DNA of 64,000 nt, taken from NCBI GenBank assembly GCA_029255685.2, contig CM055312.2:66754292-66818291 (forward strand), in the 5' to 3' direction. The notes under the pieces are model-generated. The model was not told the origin of the DNA. It made no database searches and saw only the letters and a program-made list of their open reading frames with translations. A program made the translations under genes and the position numbers. Of this stretch, positions 59,054-64,000 are shown one piece after another. The first letter of the stretch is position 1. Every line of letters begins with the position of its first letter. Origin of the DNA: Silene conica (taxonomy: Eukaryota; Streptophyta; Magnoliopsida; Caryophyllales; Caryophyllaceae).

Positions 59054-59671
59054 TCAGTACTCCAAGTTTGCTAAGTCAGCAGGAGATGGCGTTGCTGATG
59101 TCATCCGAAATAACATATAGAATGCGAAGGTTTCTATTAGGCTATACAATTCTGGTTGTTCTTTCAAAGAGTTTAGGAACTTAATAACTGTTGTCATTTC
59201 ATCAGCTGCAAGGTCGCGAAGGTGTTCTCGTTGGAATGGATTTTTCAGTTGACGGAAATGCATGAGAGTCTCAACTCCATCCAATGTACGCTGAAAACAC
59301 TTGCACCTTTTGTAGATGATTCTGCCACCGCTACGAATACTACGAATAATACGGACACCGTTGATGTCGTTTTGGCGTAGGGTAAGACAATATGCGCTCT
59401 GAATGAGTGGCGCACGTTGATGAATAAGAAAATACTGACACCATCTTTTGCAAACAATATATTGCCATGTTTGCTTTATCGTCATTGCTAAGTCGCTGAA
59501 ATATGGAGTCAACTAAGTCTTCATTGGTGAAAACGTAATATAATGGTGCTTGATTACGGTTGCTAGTGAAGTGATGCTCGCTAATGGATGTTTTTTGGAG
59601 TTAACGAAATCCTCTAAATCTTCTGCAACTTCATTCACTACCCACCCTTTGCACCAACCGACGATAACCAT
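59054..59671 (-). pseudogene. F-box-like gene A of a tandem pair, broken
   Basis: On the minus strand it starts MVIVGWCKGWVVNEVAEDLE. A different frame then carries EDLVDSIFQRLSNDDKANMA, which resembles an F-box helix pair, after which the first frame resumes with CKRWCQYFLIHQRAPLIQSA, NDINGVRIIRS and GRIIYKRCKCF, ending DLANLEY. So two frame changes and an in-frame stop separate the homologous parts, and no splice sites obviously rescue them. The last ~90 residues are closely related to gene B. F-box proteins recruit substrates to SCF ubiquitin ligases, but the F-box call is tentative and I do not recognise the C-terminal domain. Confidence 0.55.
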
Positions 59672-59759
59672 TTTTTGATAAATAGGAACTGCTAATGAAA
59701 GCAGTACAAAAACAGCACATCAATATCACATGGAATTTTAGAATGTAGGAAAACAGGAA

Positions 59760-60120
59760 GATGCACAAAATAAGGGCTTAGTTTCACAACATAAGTTTCT
59801 AGTTTCACAGAATAAGGGCTGAGAATCACATAATAAGCAAAAGAAAATTAAACTGTGCAACAAAAAGCTTACATTGTGAAACCCAAACACTTAGATTTCA
59901 CAGAATAAGGGCTTAGTTTCACAATATAAGATTCTAGATTCACAGAATAAGGAAAAGAACACTGAAACAACAAGCTTACATTGTGAAACCCTAACTCTTA
60001 GATTTCACAGAATAAGGGCTTAGTTTCACAACATAAGCTTTTAGTTTCACAGAATAAGGAAAAGAAACTTAAGATATGGGATGAGAATAAAAAAAGGCAC
60101 TTAGATTCACAAAATAATAA
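59760..60120. repeat. Repeat array 2 (TTCACAGAATAAG type)
   Basis: It has the same unit structure as array 1 (GGGCTTAGTTTCACAACATA, AGCTTACATTGTGAAACCCA). It sits between genes A and B. The unit made of array, 3' UTR and gene spans about 1.3 kb and is present twice. Confidence 0.8.
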
Positions 60121-60406
60121 GGAAAAGAAACTTGATTAATTAAAAATATCATTCATACATAGCTAGATAATTACACAAAAGGCCGGCTTGATAGATGTAA
60201 TTACAGAAGAGCACTACAAAAGACTAAAACCGAACACATTTAGGCCAGCCACTATCATGGCAAAAAGTGGTACAAAGTTGAGCAGTTGTGCTACATATCG
60301 AGCAACAAAGGTAAATCTAAATACGATAAAGTTGCCCGGGTCAGTAAGTCTGTTGAAGTAGCAACTGCTATGTCAAGTTCTGGAGATGGCACATGAAAAT
60401 TGTCAA

Positions 60407-60958
60407 TCAACTCATTCGCTTGTGCGATTCAGCATCAGTGAGATCTCTAAGGTGGTCTCTTTGCAAAGGATTTTCACCTTGGTAATAATGTAGGAGTAAT
60501 TTAGATCCCGGATCATTAGTCATAAAGCACTTGCATCGTTTATAAATTATTCTAGAACCCCTACGAATGATTCTCACACCATTGACATCATTAATACGCA
60601 GAGAAATCTCATACACAACTTGAATGAGAGGTGCACTATGGTGTATGAGGAAAAGCTGAGACCATTTCCGACAGACCAACGCCATGTTTGCCTTATCTTG
60701 GTTACACTTAAGTCGTTTGAAAACAGCCAGTTGAGGTTGATAACGATTGTTAGTGAGCTCAACAGTCCGTAAGGGAGCAAATGAGAATTTCATAGCCTCT
60801 TTTTTTTCTCTTATATAATTCCGGACAAAATATGCTTTATCTTCTGCATGAAGATTCACTACCCACCCTTTGCACCAGGTTTCCATAATTGACCAGAGGT
60901 AATGAAGGTTAAAACCAAAAAGTAACCTACAAGCATTACAAATAGAATCAAAAAGCAT
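60407..60958 (-). pseudogene. F-box-like gene B of the tandem pair, probably damaged
   Basis: The likely start is METWCKGWVVNLHAEDKAYF (ATG at 60886), although the frame stays open to 60958. It continues NNRYQPQLAVFKRLKCNQDK, ANMALVCRKWSQLFLIHHSA, NDVNGVRIIRRGSRIIYKRC and ENPLQRDHLRDLTDAE, then a stop at 60407. Compared with gene A it lacks about 11 residues in the middle of the F-box-like segment. Its C-terminus seems to go on in another frame (ANELIDNFHVPSPELDI), so a late frameshift is likely. The region 60131-60406 behind it matches gene A's 3' UTR. Possibly expressed from the promoter near 61860. Confidence 0.55.
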
Positions 60959-61330
60959 ACATTGTGAAACCCAGACTCTTAGATTTCACATAATAAGGGC
61001 TTAGTTTCACAACCTAAGCTTCTAGTTTCACAGAATAAGGGCTGAGAATCACAGAATAAGCAAAAGAAACTTAAACTGTGAAACAAAATAAGCATACATT
61101 GTGAAACCCAAACTCTTAGATTCACATAATAAGGGCTTAGTTTCACAACCTAAGCTTCTAGTTTCACAGAATAAGGACTGAGAATCACAGAATAAACAAA
61201 AGAAACTTAAACTTAAAATAATCGAAAATAATAAGTTTCTTTTCCTTATTATGTGAATCTCAGTCCTTATTATGTGAATCTAAGAGCTTATATTGTGAAA
61301 CTAATACATTATTCTGTGAATTAAGAGCTT
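60959..61330. repeat. Repeat array 3, with an inverted tail
   Basis: Array units run in the same orientation as arrays 1 and 2 up to about 61210. They then appear reversed (CTTATTATGTGAATCTCAGT, CTTATTATGTGAATCTAAGA) to about 61320, so the end can fold on the array. From 61331 to 61690 I see AT-rich sequence with no gene. Confidence 0.7.
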
Positions 61331-61689
61331 CAATGTTAAAAACTTCGAAGAACGACAATGCTTGCTTATTTCGCCTCAAATCTTCGAAAATAAACCACGC
61401 ATCCAAAGAACGACAACGAAATCACATTATAACGTTCTAAATAATCAAAAACACTCTCAAAACTACTAAAATTAACTATGAAACAACATCGTAATTAAAC
61501 CTAGATATTTTCATCACAAACCTAGATATCACTAACAATGAAAAATAACAATAAACATTCAACTAATAATAATCGAGCAGGAAAATAGCAGAAAAAAAAA
61601 TAAAGAGCAAAAATCAGTAATTAAACTAATTAAGAACTTGCTGACAAAAATGTAACAGAACAACAACGCAAAATCAAAAGCTAGTTAAG

Positions 61690-61880
61690 AACATACGAAG
61701 AAAGATGAAGGACGATGATAATGGTGGTTGATGATGATTCCGGGAAGAAGATGAGACGACGCCGAGAGAGAGAGCAACGGGTTCTTGTGATTGAATGAAT
61801 TTGAAAAGACGCGAGAATGAAGTGAGGAGTGTCAGTTTCTTTTTTTTGTTTGATATTATATATGGACACGTGGCACAATC
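61690..61880 (-). promoter_or_regulatory. Candidate promoter and 5' UTR exon for the minus-strand F-box-like unit
   Basis: Reading minus, a G-box core CACGTG (about 61866-61871) is followed by TATATAATA near 61855. Then comes a pyrimidine-rich leader (CGTTGCTCTCTCTCTCGGCG) ending in a donor-like TTCTTC|GTATGTT near 61695. An intron from there to about 60890 would contain repeat array 3 and join gene B. All of this is inferred from motifs. Confidence 0.35.
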
Positions 61881-61961
61881 TGGTGCGCCCATGATATTTA
61901 AATCTGACGGTTTAGGATGAGTCTGACAGCCTCACGCTAAGAGGGTGTCTCACGTAATTCG

Positions 61962-63138
<1,177 letters not shown>

Positions 63139-63439
63139 CTCTCTCCTATTCATAATAACCTTCTTTATTTTCTTTTTCATCAATTCACAATACCTTCCCT
63201 ATTTCTTTTTTTAGTAAGGTTTTATATATATATATATTAATCACCACACCCCACGGCCCACACCAATACCCCACAATACTCATATTTTTATCCTTATTTT
63301 AATCACTTTATCTCACAACAATACCCCATAATATCTTCCCTCTCTCCAATCACCTAACCCCACTACGATCTTATTTAGTTAATTTCCTTATTTTTAATCC
63401 ATTTTCTCCATAGAAAAGGTTATGTTGAATAGGAGGTAG
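63139..63439. mobile_element. Stowaway-like MITE, about 300 bp
   Basis: The left end CTCTCTCCTATTCATAATAA and the right end TGTTGAATAGGAGGTAG are inverted with few mismatches and are flanked by TA. The interior is AC-rich and non-coding, with CCCCACAATA-type words repeated. Confidence 0.6.
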
Positions 63440-64000
63440 TACTAATTTGTTTTGATTATATTTTGCATGCTTTCCAACTCTCAACCAACTCTTCTTTAGA
63501 GACTTGTAAGTCAACCTCTCACTTAGTACTAACTACGAAGTACTAAGTACTACCTCCCTACTTACCTTTACTTTTGTCTTTTTTAGATTTTTATTTATGG
63601 CCAAATAATATTAACTTTAATGGGTAATTGCATGATAATGAAGTAGTCTTTTTGCTAAATAAATGTCGAAAATTATATTTAATTATTTTATTATCGTATA
63701 TAAGGGGATAATCTATTGATCATGACTAAATGTAAGTCAAGTAGAACATTTTCCTCTTCCATCATCTTTAATGTTCACATTTCATTGGTACAAGATTAGT
63801 GAATTCAATATACTCCTTCCTCAACCAAGTACTCTTGATTTATTGGAGATTTGGATTCCCTCAAAACATTCAAAGGATGGATTGCGAGCTTTTAGATTTG
63901 AAGTGAATGCTTGAAATGAAGCAAGGAGTAATATGTATAGTATGTAGTATATGTGATCATTGTGATGGAGGTCCACCAGTATTTTGTGTATGCAGAAATG
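63440..64000. other. Terminal spacer, no gene seen
   Basis: AT-rich sequence without a convincing open frame or repeat boundary. The next gene, if any, lies beyond the window. Confidence 0.5.

Noticed and set aside
58310-61330. Regularly spaced repeats considered as a CRISPR-like array
   Set aside because: The repeat units are adjacent variants without unique spacers, in a plant nuclear context with no cas genes; they form a satellite-like array.

Overview
This is plant nuclear DNA, almost certainly from a eudicot. It holds long AT-rich intergenic stretches, GT-AG introns, intronless and intron-rich plant gene families, and a dense mix of plant transposable elements. The species cannot be read directly. 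Repeated ACTCCGTA-type words and the repeat families would fit Caryophyllales, but that is a weak inference. I found no rRNA, tRNA or CRISPR. Four host loci can be supported. (1) An ARID + ELM2 chromatin/DNA-binding protein, plus strand, 11826-20657: two coding exons split by a 7.1-kb intron full of transposons. (2) An M1-family zinc aminopeptidase, the plant MPA1/PepN-like enzyme, plus strand, 36666-45298. I traced 32 coding exons in frame to a 967-residue protein with GAMEN, HEYFH and the distal zinc glutamate, including consecutive 5-nt and 12-nt microexons. (3) An intronless AP2/B3 (RAV-type) transcription factor, plus strand, 54257-55219, with a C-terminal KLFGV repression motif. (4) A tandem pair of related, damaged F-box-like genes on the minus strand, 59054-60958, separated and flanked by arrays of a TTCACAGAATAAG-type repeat. 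A FAR1-like fragment (22962-24262) is a broken relative of MULE transposases. Layout: 1-9610 is a broken Ty3/gypsy Tat-clade element, interrupted by copia-type material and a CACTA transposon end. It carries the extra RNase H and the antisense ORF typical of that clade. 9611-11560 holds a degenerate inverted repeat, then the ARID promoter. The ARID intron holds a Tourist-like MITE, an RTE LINE cut by a hAT element, a foldback element, a second hAT element and a TRIM-like solo LTR. 21379-22426 is a MULE-like element with ~200-bp terminal repeats. 24350-35922 is a Russian-doll block: MITE in MITE, a young non-autonomous LTR element (27833-33128) inside the inner MITE, and a minus-strand Helitron (33174-35154) inside the outer one. 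After the aminopeptidase come a 23-bp hairpin, a Stowaway-like MITE, an RNase H fragment, and a 5'-truncated L1 LINE (47709-50501). The LINE has a hAT MITE inside it and sits in one copy of a local duplication whose other copy (52625-53390) is the empty site. The last 8 kb holds a likely Helitron end, a 62-bp near-palindrome, the F-box-like repeat block, a (AT)n tract and a MITE. The host genes do not form a pathway: they are an ordinary plant gene neighbourhood of independent transcription units. The strongest unusual signals are the F-box-like gene/repeat-array unit, the layered insertions whose target duplications give a full relative history, and the aminopeptidase microexons.
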